The notes below the pieces were generated by a model. The model ran no database searches. It saw nothing but the letters and a program-made list of their open reading frames with translations, and was not told the origin of the DNA. DNA of 64,000 bases from Archangium lansingense (GTDB lineage Bacteria; Myxococcota; Myxococcia; Myxococcales; Myxococcaceae): assembly GCF_026626635.1 (NCBI RefSeq), contig NZ_JAPNKA010000001.1, positions 1,736,001 to 1,800,000 on the forward strand, given 5' to 3'. Made by a program: the position numbers and the translations under genes. Below, piece by piece: positions 26,101 to 33,985 of the stretch (positions within the stretch are counted from its first letter, which is position 1; every line of letters begins with the position of its first letter).

Positions 26101-28468
26101 GATCAATGGGGTCTGGGTGCACCCGTTCTCTTCCTCGCGGGAGTTCATCCACAAGTCCCACCAGCAGTCCGTCCTGGCCGGGGACTTCCGTAATGCCAGC
26201 CTCTGCTTCAATCACAGCACGCTGCTCCCCCTGGCCATGGGGCGCGAGCTGGAGGACGTACAGCGGGAAGCCGTGGTGGGGTTCGACTTCGCCTCCAAGG
26301 TGGGATTCGGGGACGTCGCCCACATGATGGGCGTCTTCCAGCGCTACGTGGCGCAGCTGCAGGGGCGTTCCGACTCCTTCTCCTCCTTGAACGGAGAGGG
26401 TTTCGATGAGGCGGCCTTCGAAGCGAGGCTGGCCGCCGGGAGTCTGCTCCCGCTGCGCGCCAGCTACGGCATCGTGAAGATGATGTCGCGTTTCATGTGC
26501 GGCGCTCACGAGGAAGCGCGCCAGGCAATCGAGCTCGTCAAGGAGCTGCTCTGGTCGATCGCGGGGCAGGTCTACGATTACCTCCATCACCTGTACCGGG
26601 CGCTGACCCTGGCGGCGTGTTGCCGGGACGCTCCACCGCCGCGGCGGAGCGAATACCTGGCGGACATCGAGCAACACCACCGGCAGCTCGCGGAGTGGGC
26701 CGGGAACTGCCCGGAGAACTTCCGCGCGGCCGAGAGACTGGTGTTCGCGGAGCTGGCGCGCCTGAACGGAGAAGTGGAGAAGGCCCACCGCGCCTACGAG
26801 GAGGCGCTCCAGTCCGCCCGCGAGCAGGGCTCCCTGCAGAACGCGGCCCTGGCATGTGAGCTGGCGGCGCGCTTCTGGAAGGAGCGGGGGATGTCCACCA
26901 CCGCCCTCCTCTTCATCCGCGAGGCCCGCGAGGCCTGGAGTCAGTGGGGGGCCGAGGGCAAGGCGCGGCACCTGGATGGGCAGTGGCCCGCGCTGGCTTC
27001 GTCCGTCGTGAAGCGCGAGGGCTCCAGCACCAGCTACGACACGGACACCAACCACCTGGATGCGCTCACGCTGGTCAAAGCCCAGCAGGCCATCTCCAGT
27101 GAGATCGTCCTGGAGCGGCTGGTGGACACCCTCATGCGGGTGGCCCTGGAGACCGCCGGAGCCCAGCGCGGCGCGCTGCTGTTGCTGCGGCAGGACACGC
27201 TGGAGGTGGCGGCCCTCGTGGACTCCACCTCCGAGCGGACCTCACTCCTGGAGGAGACGGCCCAGCGGCTGCCCTGGTCTCTGCTCACGTACGTGCGGCG
27301 CTCGGGAGAGCACGTCCTCCTCGACGACACCGCCCAGCCCCACGCCTTCTCCAACGACCCGTACTTCTCGCACGGTACGGCCCGTTGCCTGCTGTGCCTC
27401 CCCCTGGGACGTGGAGAGGCGCTCGGCGGGTTGCTGTACCTGGAGAACGACCTGGCCACCGGGGCCTTCTCCCCGAGCCGCATCGCCCTGCTCAAACACC
27501 TCGCCTCCCAGGCCTCCATCTCGGTGGAGAACGCGCGCCTGTACGAGGAGGTGCGGCGGGCCGAGACGGCGCTGCGCCGGTCCAATGACGAGCTGGAGCG
27601 GCGCGTGGAGGAGCGCACGCGCGAGCTGAAGCAGGCCCAGTCCCATCTGGTGGAGACGGCGCGCATGGTGGGCATGGCGGAGATCGCCTCCAACATCCTC
27701 CACGAGGCTGGCAATGCCCTCACCAGCGTCGTGGTGGACTCCGGCATGCTCCGCTCGACGGTGGAGGCCTCGCGCGTGAGCCAGGTGAGGCGGATCGCCG
27801 AGCTGCTGGCGTCGCAGCGTGAAGGACTGGCGGACTTCCTCTCCGGGGATCCGCGTGGTCGCCTCCTGCCGGACTACCTCACCATCCTCGCCGGGGAACT
27901 GCTGCGGGAGCAGGCGGCGCTGCAGCGGGGCCTGGAGACCCTGGATGGGCACGTGGACAGGGTGCGAGCCATCATCCAGATGCAGCGGGCCCATGCGAAG
28001 TCCACGCTGCTGACGGACGAGTACGACCTGGCCGCGCTGGTGGAGGAAGCCCTGCGTCTCCACCAGGTGGCCTCGCGGCAATCCCAGGTCACGGTCACGA
28101 AGGAGCTCGCCGCTCTACCCCTGGTGAGGGTGGACAGGCACCGGGTGTTGCAGATCCTCCTCAATCTGCTCAGCAATGCCCGCCGAGCCCTGGAGCCCGT
28201 TCCCGAGGCGGAGCGGCGCCTGCGGGTGCGGTTGGCCGCCGAGGGCGAGTGGGTCCGCATCCAGGTGATGGACAATGGAGAGGGCCTGGCGCCGGGAGTC
28301 CGCGAGCGCCTCTTCACGCAGGGCTTCAGCACGCGCAAGGACGGCTATGGCTACGGCCTGCATGCCAGTGTGCTGGCGGCCCAGCTCATGGGAGGACGGC
28401 TGACGCTGGAGAGCGATGGGCCGGGAAAGGGCGCCATCGCCACCTTCGAGCTTCCCTTCACGCCTTAA
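23138..28468 (+). CDS. Trifunctional Ser/Thr kinase - AAA ATPase - histidine kinase (B)
   Basis: The 1,776-residue paralogue of the divergent neighbour has the same order of parts. It has a Ser/Thr kinase (HKDIKPAN, D140; DFGIAT; AYMSPEQSG), and an AAA domain with Walker A GYSGIGKSA near 339 and FFLDDLQWAD. A long helical/TPR-like region follows, then GAF (about 1330-1470) and a histidine kinase with NILHEAGN (H about 1522) and GHKL motifs (DNGEGLAPGVRERLFTQGF, GYGYGLHAS). The start ATG at 23138 is chosen because GGAGGT lies 8 bases upstream; the frame is open further upstream, but that part is not protein-like. The H-box differs from paralogue A (HEAGN against HNVGN), so the two may have different partners. 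Followed by a palindromic repeat 25 bases after the stop. Confidence 0.93.
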   Translation: MVEEQAPHTMSIISLLPGYTLQGPFQETGGNLLYRAVRDADGLPVIVKTPRAWHPGPRERARYQREYDFLRHLRGTPGVLTVHAHEVLQDRPVLLLEDVGGSALSERPGQPLEPSHFLTWALSLAATLAEVHRRGVIHKDIKPANILVSSSGAAWLIDFGIATLQRVEHVDAVLQHQLIEGTPAYMSPEQSGRMNRAVDYRTDFYSLGVSFYEVLTGRLPFRGQDVLEWFHAHLAQAPVPPHRVVSSIPPALSAVVMKLLAKVAEERYQSAEGLRADLERCQEALRDGTLEPFPLGSRDVPARFQLPQRLYGREAEVDSLLKAFERVALSGRTEWMLVRGYSGIGKSAVVRELHRPVLRQRGFFLSGKFDQLQHDVPYSTLARAIRELVQQLLAGSDEEVALWRQRLLEAWEGHGQVLVDLVPQLERVAGAQPSLPELPPVEARNRFNRVFQRFLGVFATPERPLVFFLDDLQWADFASLELLRYISTHPDTPPLLLIGAYRDNEVSLSHPLARTLAEVREEGGRLGDIHLAPLSLEQTQRLVADAFPGAGEALVVPLASLVQEKTGGNPFFLLQWLQTLHQDGLVVRASEGGWRWDAEGVRAKGYSDNVVDFMVGRLRQLTEQTRELLRLAACVGNVFPVQMLAFLSHQEVSQVEQGLEPALQEELLVRVDAERYRFSHDRIQQAAYSLLSEEERKAVHLRVGRLLLERLSPEELHERLFEVVGHLNASVELMKDAAERSRLAHLNAEAGWRAKAANAHRSAVASFTMAFSLLPGDPWEEEGERVFKLRLAQAGSEVMSGNIAEARRLVEDLLPRARTRAEMAEAYHFKSDLLVSSSDAEGAVACLLECLEKFGMPLPLEPSWEEVVAAHEEVWSLLGARPIESLLELPPPTDPDLRAAMSVLSALFAPSFFSRRNLLLLHICRMVTLSIRHGNVESSAHAYAWFGFQSINIFKRYREGLAFSDIACRLAERQDSPAFQGEALHARSINGVWVHPFSSSREFIHKSHQQSVLAGDFRNASLCFNHSTLLPLAMGRELEDVQREAVVGFDFASKVGFGDVAHMMGVFQRYVAQLQGRSDSFSSLNGEGFDEAAFEARLAAGSLLPLRASYGIVKMMSRFMCGAHEEARQAIELVKELLWSIAGQVYDYLHHLYRALTLAACCRDAPPPRRSEYLADIEQHHRQLAEWAGNCPENFRAAERLVFAELARLNGEVEKAHRAYEEALQSAREQGSLQNAALACELAARFWKERGMSTTALLFIREAREAWSQWGAEGKARHLDGQWPALASSVVKREGSSTSYDTDTNHLDALTLVKAQQAISSEIVLERLVDTLMRVALETAGAQRGALLLLRQDTLEVAALVDSTSERTSLLEETAQRLPWSLLTYVRRSGEHVLLDDTAQPHAFSNDPYFSHGTARCLLCLPLGRGEALGGLLYLENDLATGAFSPSRIALLKHLASQASISVENARLYEEVRRAETALRRSNDELERRVEERTRELKQAQSHLVETARMVGMAEIASNILHEAGNALTSVVVDSGMLRSTVEASRVSQVRRIAELLASQREGLADFLSGDPRGRLLPDYLTILAGELLREQAALQRGLETLDGHVDRVRAIIQMQRAHAKSTLLTDEYDLAALVEEALRLHQVASRQSQVTVTKELAALPLVRVDRHRVLQILLNLLSNARRALEPVPEAERRLRVRLAAEGEWVRIQVMDNGEGLAPGVRERLFTQGFSTRKDGYGYGLHASVLAAQLMGGRLTLESDGPGKGAIATFELPFTP

Positions 28469-28492
28469 TCCCCGTCAGAAAAGTGACCAATG

Positions 28493-28518
28493 TTCCCTCT
28501 CCCGGGGGGAGAGGGGAA
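28493..28518. repeat. Dispersed palindromic repeat TTCCCTCTCCC/GGGAGAGGGGAA
   Basis: An 11-base arm TTCCCTCTCCC pairs with GGAGAGGGGAA downstream, with one bulge. The same element occurs at 31039-31064 and, in a compound form, at 45737-45820, always just after a stop codon. It is REP-like in behaviour and could act as a transcription terminator or mRNA 3'-end stabiliser for the kinase gene. Confidence 0.6.
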
Positions 28519-28602
28519 ATTACCGCGGGCACTCCTTCACGGATCTACTTGAAAGGGATCAACCAGGACAGCTCGGCGTGGACGATGGGATTCATGAGGC
28601 GC

Positions 28603-29112
28603 TCAGACGTCCGCGGGCGCGTCGTAATCGGGCGTGAGGTCGATCACATACGCGGTGAGCAGGTGGTAGATGATGACGTTGCTCACCCAGAAGAAGATGG
28701 CCGGGAAGCTCACGTAGACGAGCGTCGTGCCCGGCCACACGTGCAGGTGCTTCCCGGTGAGCTCCACCGCCATGAAGCCGCCCACCCACTCGCCCACCCA
28801 GCACACCACCGAGGCGATGGCGACGCGCGTCCAGAGCTTCATGCCCTTGGGATGGAACCAGTAGTAGTGCAGCGTCCACATCAGGAACACCGAGCCCGCC
28901 CAGAGCACCATGCTCCCGAACGAGAACCAGCCGTAGGGCGAATCCGGGTACACCCAGCCGTACGTTCCGTTCACCGCCTTCCACGCCTGGTTCTGGCTCA
29001 GCTCCAGCAGCCAGAGCAGCGGGGCGATGTAGAGAATCTGGGTGGCCAGCACCCGGGCATAGAGGCTGAAGGGGCGGCGTTGGGCGCCGGCGGGCAGAGC
29101 AATCGCGTTCAT
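28603..29112 (-). CDS. Integral membrane protein of unknown function
   Basis: The 169-residue product has about four hydrophobic segments: VLATQILYIAPLLWLLEL (about 20-38), the GSMVLWAGSVFLMWTLHYYWF part (about 65-86), VAIASVVCWVGEWVGGFMAV (about 96-115) and FPAIFFWVSNVIIYHLLTAYV (about 136-157). The start ATG at 29112 is supported by GAGGA 6 bases upstream. It is divergent from an acyl-CoA synthetase with 222 bases between them. I do not recognise the family; the many aromatic residues (Trp, Tyr, His) near the membrane faces are notable. A lipid-related role would fit the neighbour but is only a guess. Confidence 0.7.
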   Translation of the reverse strand: MNAIALPAGAQRRPFSLYARVLATQILYIAPLLWLLELSQNQAWKAVNGTYGWVYPDSPYGWFSFGSMVLWAGSVFLMWTLHYYWFHPKGMKLWTRVAIASVVCWVGEWVGGFMAVELTGKHLHVWPGTTLVYVSFPAIFFWVSNVIIYHLLTAYVIDLTPDYDAPADV

Positions 29113-29334
29113 CGCGTTCCTCGGGGAAGGTCGGGTTGGGTGACGTGACAGCCACTGCTTGCCCCAGTGCAGACCCCGCCGCTTCTCCCGGGCCGTCAAC
29201 TGCTTTCATTCTGGCGCCAGTGCCCGGTGCTTTGCCAGCCCGTGAACGATTGTTCCCCGGTTCGGGAGGAACGGACGGCTCACGGGAGGGGGCGTCCGTG
29301 GCAGGCTCGGGGAGTCCTTCGACAGGAGCGAGTC

Positions 29335-30987
29335 GTGTCCACACCCTCACCGCGCAACATGACCGACTACGAGGCGACCCGCCGAGCCTTCCAGTGGGAG
29401 CGTCCCGAGTACTTCAACTTCGCCATGGACTTCGTTGACCGCTGGGCGGCCGAGCGCCCTGACGCTCCCTCGCTTCAGTGGAGTGACGAGGCCGGGCACA
29501 CGCAGCTCTTCACGTGGAAGGAGGTGAAGCAGCGCTCGCTGCATGCGGCGCAGTTCCTCACCAGTCAGGGTCTGCGCAAGGGCGACCGCGTCTTCGTGAT
29601 GATGCCGCGGATTCCGGAGTGGTGGTTCCTCGTGCTGGGCTGCATCCGGGCGGGCATCGTCTTCATGCCGGGGACGCCCATGCTCACCGCCAAGGACATC
29701 CGCTACCGCCTGGTGGCGGCGGATGCCAAAGGCGTCATCTCGGAAGCGAGCTGCCTGGATCGGTTCGAGGGCCTGGTGGGGACAGGCCGCGTGGAGACCT
29801 GGGTGGCGGTGGGGAATGCGCCCTCGCCCTGGGTGAGCTACGCGTCGGGCGGGGCAGACACGAGCCACCACGGGGCGCAATTCGAGCGCACGCGGGCGGA
29901 TGACCCGATGCTCATCTATTTCACCTCGGGCACCACGGGCATGCCGAAGATGGTGCAGCACACGCAGGCCAGCTATGGCCTGGGGCACCAGATTACCGGC
30001 CGCTACTGGCTGGACCTGACGCCGGAGGACCGGCACCTGACGCTGTCGGACACGGGCTGGGCCAAGTGTGCGTGGGGCAAGCTGTTTGGTCCGTGGAGCC
30101 AGGGCGCGTGCAACGTGGTGTATGACTTCCGAGGGCGCTTCGACGCGACGAAGATTCTCCGGATGCTCGAGCAGCAGCGGGTGACGACGTTCTGTGCGCC
30201 GCCCACGGCCTGGCGGGCGCTCGTGCTGCAGGACCTGTCGCAGTACGACCTGTCCTCCATCCGGCATGCGCTGAGCGCGGGCGAGCCGCTCAACCCCGAG
30301 GTCATCGACACGTGGAAGCAGGCCACGGGGCTGCACATCCGCGAGGGCTACGGGCAGACGGAGTCGGTGATGATTGTGGGGATGTTCTCCGCGCTGGAGC
30401 CGAGGGTGGGCTCGATGGGCAAGCCTTCTCCGGGCTTCGACGTCTCCGTCATCGACGGGGAGGGGAAGGAGGTACCGCAGGGCCAGGAGGGAGACATCGC
30501 GGTGCGGGTGAAGCCGGTGCCGCCGGTGGGTCTCTTCACCGGCTACCTCAATGATGACTCGGCCAACCTGGCGGCGTTCCGCGGCGATTGGTACGTCACG
30601 GGAGACCGGGCGGTGAAGGACGCGGACGGCTACTTCTGGTTCGTGGGGCGCAGTGACGACGTCATCAAGACGTCGGGCTACCGGGTGGGGCCCTTCGAGG
30701 TGGAGTCGTCGCTGCTGGAGCACGCGGCGGTGGCGGAGTCCGCGGTGGTAGGCGTCCCGGACGAGCGCATCGGTCAGCGCATCAAGGCGTACGTGGTGCT
30801 GGCACCGGGGTTCACGGGCTCGCCGGAGCTCATCGTGGAGCTGCAGGAGTACGTGAAGAAGACGACGGCCCCGTACAAGTACCCGCGGGAGATCGAGTTC
30901 GTCACGGAGCTGCCCAAGACGGTGAGCGGGAAGATTCGCCGCACGGAGCTGCGGGCCATGGCCCAGCAGCCAGCGAAGAAGGACTGA
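29335..30987 (+). CDS. Acyl-CoA synthetase, medium-chain type
   Basis: The 550-residue AMP-forming ligase activates a carboxylic acid to its CoA thioester through an acyl-adenylate. Motifs in order are YFTSGTTGMPKM (phosphate-binding loop), SAGEPLNPEV, EGYGQTESVM, WYVTGDRAVKD, GRSDDVIKTSGYRVGPFEVES and the C-terminal KTVSGKIRRTELR with the catalytic Lys. The Gly-rich hinge and the overall layout fit the MACS/acetate-propionate-butyrate ligase group; the exact acid is unknown. GTG at 29335 is chosen as start, with AGGAG 6 bases upstream; ATG 29359 is an alternative. The long upstream open stretch is not protein-like. Confidence 0.92.
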   Translation: MSTPSPRNMTDYEATRRAFQWERPEYFNFAMDFVDRWAAERPDAPSLQWSDEAGHTQLFTWKEVKQRSLHAAQFLTSQGLRKGDRVFVMMPRIPEWWFLVLGCIRAGIVFMPGTPMLTAKDIRYRLVAADAKGVISEASCLDRFEGLVGTGRVETWVAVGNAPSPWVSYASGGADTSHHGAQFERTRADDPMLIYFTSGTTGMPKMVQHTQASYGLGHQITGRYWLDLTPEDRHLTLSDTGWAKCAWGKLFGPWSQGACNVVYDFRGRFDATKILRMLEQQRVTTFCAPPTAWRALVLQDLSQYDLSSIRHALSAGEPLNPEVIDTWKQATGLHIREGYGQTESVMIVGMFSALEPRVGSMGKPSPGFDVSVIDGEGKEVPQGQEGDIAVRVKPVPPVGLFTGYLNDDSANLAAFRGDWYVTGDRAVKDADGYFWFVGRSDDVIKTSGYRVGPFEVESSLLEHAAVAESAVVGVPDERIGQRIKAYVVLAPGFTGSPELIVELQEYVKKTTAPYKYPREIEFVTELPKTVSGKIRRTELRAMAQQPAKKD

Positions 30988-31038
30988 GCCGGCCTTTGAT
31001 GAATACGGGCCAACCCGCTTCAGGGATGTGACCGAATG

Positions 31039-31064
31039 TTCCCTCTCCCTCCGGGAGAGGGGAA
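31039..31064. repeat. Dispersed palindromic repeat, second copy
   Basis: TTCCCTCTCCC, a three-base loop and GGGAGAGGGGAA sit between the convergent ends of the acyl-CoA synthetase (30987) and the NuoM-like gene (31093). The flanking bases GTGACC-AATGTTCC match those of the copy at 28482-28500, so the repeat unit is longer than the hairpin. A bidirectional terminator is a reasonable role. Confidence 0.6.
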
Positions 31065-31092
31065 ATGGCCGCAGTTGTGCGAGAAGGCCCGC

Positions 31093-32565
31093 TCAGTGGG
31101 AGGCGAGTGCTGGACCGTGACTCCCGGACTCGGCGTGCCCCGTGCTGGCCGCCGGGCCCGCCAGTGCCGACACCTCGTGCTCGCGCAGGCGCAGCAGCGG
31201 CCCGGGGAGGATTCCTCCCAGGAAGGCCAGCACACACAGCGCCAGCGCGGCGATCCGCTCGCGCGGCAGCAGGTCCTCCACCGTATCGAGCACCGACGCC
31301 TGGCCGTGGGCCGGCGTCCCGAGGAAGGTGCGCTGGAAGGCGCGCAGGAAGGTGATGCCGTTGATGGCGGTGGTGAGAAGCAGCGGGAGAGCCACCAGCG
31401 GATGGGCCCCGAGGATGCCGTGGAGCAGCAGGTCCTCCCCTACGAAGCTCATCGAGCCCGGAAAGCCAAGGCTGGCGACGCCGAGCAGGAAGAAGAGGGC
31501 CGCCATTCGCGGGCCGCGGCGCACCAGGCCGCCCAGTCGCGTCATGTCCGTGGTGCCGGTGCGCGCCTCGATCGCCCGAACCACCAGCATCAGCCCCGTC
31601 AGCGGCACCGCCGCGGCCACGCTCTGCAGCAGGGCTCCCGCGATGCTCTCGGTATTGCGCTCCGCGAGCCCCGCGAGCATCAGCCCCGACTGGCTCACCA
31701 ACAGGAAGCCCACCGTGCGACGCAGGTCCATCTGTGCCAGCGCAAGCACCGCCCCGTAGAGCGCGCCGAAGAGGCCCAGGCCCTCCAGCAGCGGGCTGGC
31801 CGCCTTCCACGCCTCCGGAAGCAGTGGCATCGCCACTCGCACCAGCAGGTACAGCCCCGCGTGGACGTTCACCATCAGCAGCCCCGCTCCGAAGGGGCCA
31901 CGCGCCAGCAGCACGGGCAGCCAGGAGTGGAAGGGCACCACCGCCATCCGGAAGGCCACCGCCAGCATCAGCAGTGCGAGAATGGCCGTCTGCCGCGGCG
32001 CAGGCACCCCGCGCGCGAGCAGCTCGGACAGGCCGAGCGGCGTCTCCGCCCCGGACTGCCAGCCCGGCAACCCCAGCAGAACCACCGCGGCCACCAGTGG
32101 CAGTGAGCCCGCCAGCAGGTAGATGCGGAAGGTCCGCAGCGCCCGCGCCTCGGGCTGCGCCTTCGCCCGGCGGGAGATGAGCACCTCGGCCGGCAGCACC
32201 ATGGCCACCCAGAAGAAGAGCATCAGTCCCAGGTGCTGCGTGCAGAAGAAGCCCAGTGCGGCGCTCTCGGTAAGCAGGAGGGCCCCGAGTGTCCCGCGGT
32301 CCAGCATCTGGCGGGGACCGGCCGCCACCAGCCCAAGGGTGAGCAGCGTGGCCAGCAGGATCGCCACCATGCTCATCCCGCTCATCCCCGCCCCGCCGGC
32401 CTGGAAGAGCACCAGCACGCCCAATGCCAGCACCAGGGTGAGGGCCGCCACCGTCACCGCCACCCGGCGGGCCCGCTCCGGCGAGTACACCCGCCAGAGC
32501 GCCGCGCCGCCCAGCGCTGGCAACGCCACCAGCATCGACAGAAGAGGAATCAAACCCGCTCGCAT
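31093..32565 (-). CDS. NuoM/MrpD-like proton-conducting membrane subunit
   Basis: The 490-residue polytopic membrane protein (about 14 hydrophobic segments) belongs to the proton-translocating antiporter-like family of complex I (NuoL/M/N) and Mrp antiporters. Recognisable parts are LFFWVAMVLPAEVLISRR, AFRMAVVPFHSWLPVLLARGPFGAGLLMVN, DLRRTVGFLLVSQSGLMLAG and FLLGVASLGFPGSMSFVGEDLLLHG. It is the last gene of the sulP-dabA-dabB run; its ATG lies one base after the TGA of the dabB-like gene, so they are coupled. No other complex I subunits are present, so it should serve the transporter and not NADH oxidation. Canonical DAB systems have a single such subunit, so this one is extra. Confidence 0.88.
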   Translation of the reverse strand: MRAGLIPLLSMLVALPALGGAALWRVYSPERARRVAVTVAALTLVLALGVLVLFQAGGAGMSGMSMVAILLATLLTLGLVAAGPRQMLDRGTLGALLLTESAALGFFCTQHLGLMLFFWVAMVLPAEVLISRRAKAQPEARALRTFRIYLLAGSLPLVAAVVLLGLPGWQSGAETPLGLSELLARGVPAPRQTAILALLMLAVAFRMAVVPFHSWLPVLLARGPFGAGLLMVNVHAGLYLLVRVAMPLLPEAWKAASPLLEGLGLFGALYGAVLALAQMDLRRTVGFLLVSQSGLMLAGLAERNTESIAGALLQSVAAAVPLTGLMLVVRAIEARTGTTDMTRLGGLVRRGPRMAALFFLLGVASLGFPGSMSFVGEDLLLHGILGAHPLVALPLLLTTAINGITFLRAFQRTFLGTPAHGQASVLDTVEDLLPRERIAALALCVLAFLGGILPGPLLRLREHEVSALAGPAASTGHAESGSHGPALASH

Positions 32566-32566
32566 G

Positions 32567-33985
32567 TCACACCACTCCTGTCGACTCGTTACGCGAGGTC
32601 TCGTTGGCCGGACGGCGCTCAGACGCCACCGGGCCAGGCTCCGCCGCGCGCGGCATCCAGCCGCTCAACAGCCCCACCCACATCCGCTCCGCCTTGTCGA
32701 TCCACGTGCCAATCCACAGCAGGGGGCGCAGCGCCCACTGCTCGTGGAGCACATCCAGCGCGAAGCGCTCGAGCGCCAGCCGGTAGAAGCGCTGCCGCAG
32801 GCTCTCGGGCAGCACGTGGTGGGCCACCGCCACTCGCGGCGGCTTCTGGCCCTGGATGGCCGAGTGCCGCGCCTGCACCTCACGCAGGGCGGACGGGGCG
32901 CGCAGCAACTGCAGGCAGCGCAGGCAGGCGTGCGCCACCAGGTGCACCAGCGCCAGCCGGTACCACCCCAGGCCCACCTCGGCGAACATCAGTCCCACCT
33001 GGGTGAGCACCGCATAGGCCAGCGCGCTCTTCACGTCCGTCTGCACCCGCCACACCAGCGTGGCGTGCAGTGCCGTCAGCAGGCCCACTCCCACCAGCAC
33101 CGCGGACGCCACCGGCGAGCGCTCCAGCAGCGGCGCCGCCCGCAGCAGCAGGTACAGCCCCGCATGCACCGAGAGCGCTCCATAGAAGAGCGCGCTCGAG
33201 GGCGTGGGACCCTCCATCGCCCGCGGCAGCCAGCTGCTGAAGGGAAGCTGCGCCGACTTGCCCATGGCCGCCAGCACCAGGCACAGCCCCAGCACCGTCG
33301 CCGGCCCCACCCCCAGCACCACCGACGGGCCCGGCCAGGCACTCTCGCCCAGCGCGTCCATCCACTCCGCGCTCCCGGCGTAGTGGTGCAGCAGCACCAC
33401 CGCCAGCAGCAGCCCGATGTCACACAGCCGGTAGATGGTGAAGGCCTTCAGCCCCGCCCGCACCGGCGTCGACCGCTCGTGGAAGAAGCCAATCAGCAGC
33501 GCCGAGGTGAGCCCCACCAGCTCCCAACCCACGAACAGCAGGTCGATGCTGCCCGCCTCCACCAGCAGCAACATCCCCGTGGCGAAGAGCGCCAGCAGCA
33601 GGAAGAAGCGCGTGAAGCCCAGCTCCCGGTGCAGGTAGTTCACCGAGAACCGGCCGATGAGCAGGGTGATGGCGCTCGCCAGCACCATCATCGTCACCGA
33701 CAGCTTGTCCACCAGGAAGGACACCTCGAAGGTGTACGTCCCCGTGGAGAACCAGGGGGCCACGTCCACCATCAGCAGATCCTGGTGGTGCGTCGCCATG
33801 AAGAGCGCCGTCAGCACCGAGCCGGCCAGCGACAGCCCCAGCGCTCCCTGCACGCACCTGCTCACCGTCCGCTCGTGCGGCGTGCGGTGCACCAACGTCA
33901 CGAGCCCAAGCCCCAGAAACGCGAGCAAGGGCCAGAACGGAACGGTGGTGGCAATCCACCCCACCATGACATCACTGAGCTGCAT
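32567..33985 (-). CDS. dabB: DabB-like proton-conducting subunit (NuoL family)
   Basis: The 472-residue membrane protein has the NuoL-type core (FEVSFLVDKLSVTMMVLASAIT, VNYLHRELGF, LFVGWELVGLTSALLIGFFHER, AAMGKSAQLPFSSWLPRAMEGPTPSSALFYGALSVHAG) and a shortened C-terminus. Directly after the DabA gene, overlapping it by 14 bases, it fits the DabB partner that couples cation or proton flow to DabA in DAB inorganic-carbon uptake. The lysine in MGKSAQLPFSSW and the glutamate in VGWELVG are the expected proton-path residues. It is followed by a second NuoM-like subunit. Confidence 0.88.
   Translation of the reverse strand: MQLSDVMVGWIATTVPFWPLLAFLGLGLVTLVHRTPHERTVSRCVQGALGLSLAGSVLTALFMATHHQDLLMVDVAPWFSTGTYTFEVSFLVDKLSVTMMVLASAITLLIGRFSVNYLHRELGFTRFFLLLALFATGMLLLVEAGSIDLLFVGWELVGLTSALLIGFFHERSTPVRAGLKAFTIYRLCDIGLLLAVVLLHHYAGSAEWMDALGESAWPGPSVVLGVGPATVLGLCLVLAAMGKSAQLPFSSWLPRAMEGPTPSSALFYGALSVHAGLYLLLRAAPLLERSPVASAVLVGVGLLTALHATLVWRVQTDVKSALAYAVLTQVGLMFAEVGLGWYRLALVHLVAHACLRCLQLLRAPSALREVQARHSAIQGQKPPRVAVAHHVLPESLRQRFYRLALERFALDVLHEQWALRPLLWIGTWIDKAERMWVGLLSGWMPRAAEPGPVASERRPANETSRNESTGVV

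Noticed and set aside
31093..33985. Part of a respiratory complex I operon
   Set aside because: Only antiporter-like subunits are present and they are fused by overlap to dabA; no NADH or quinone modules occur.
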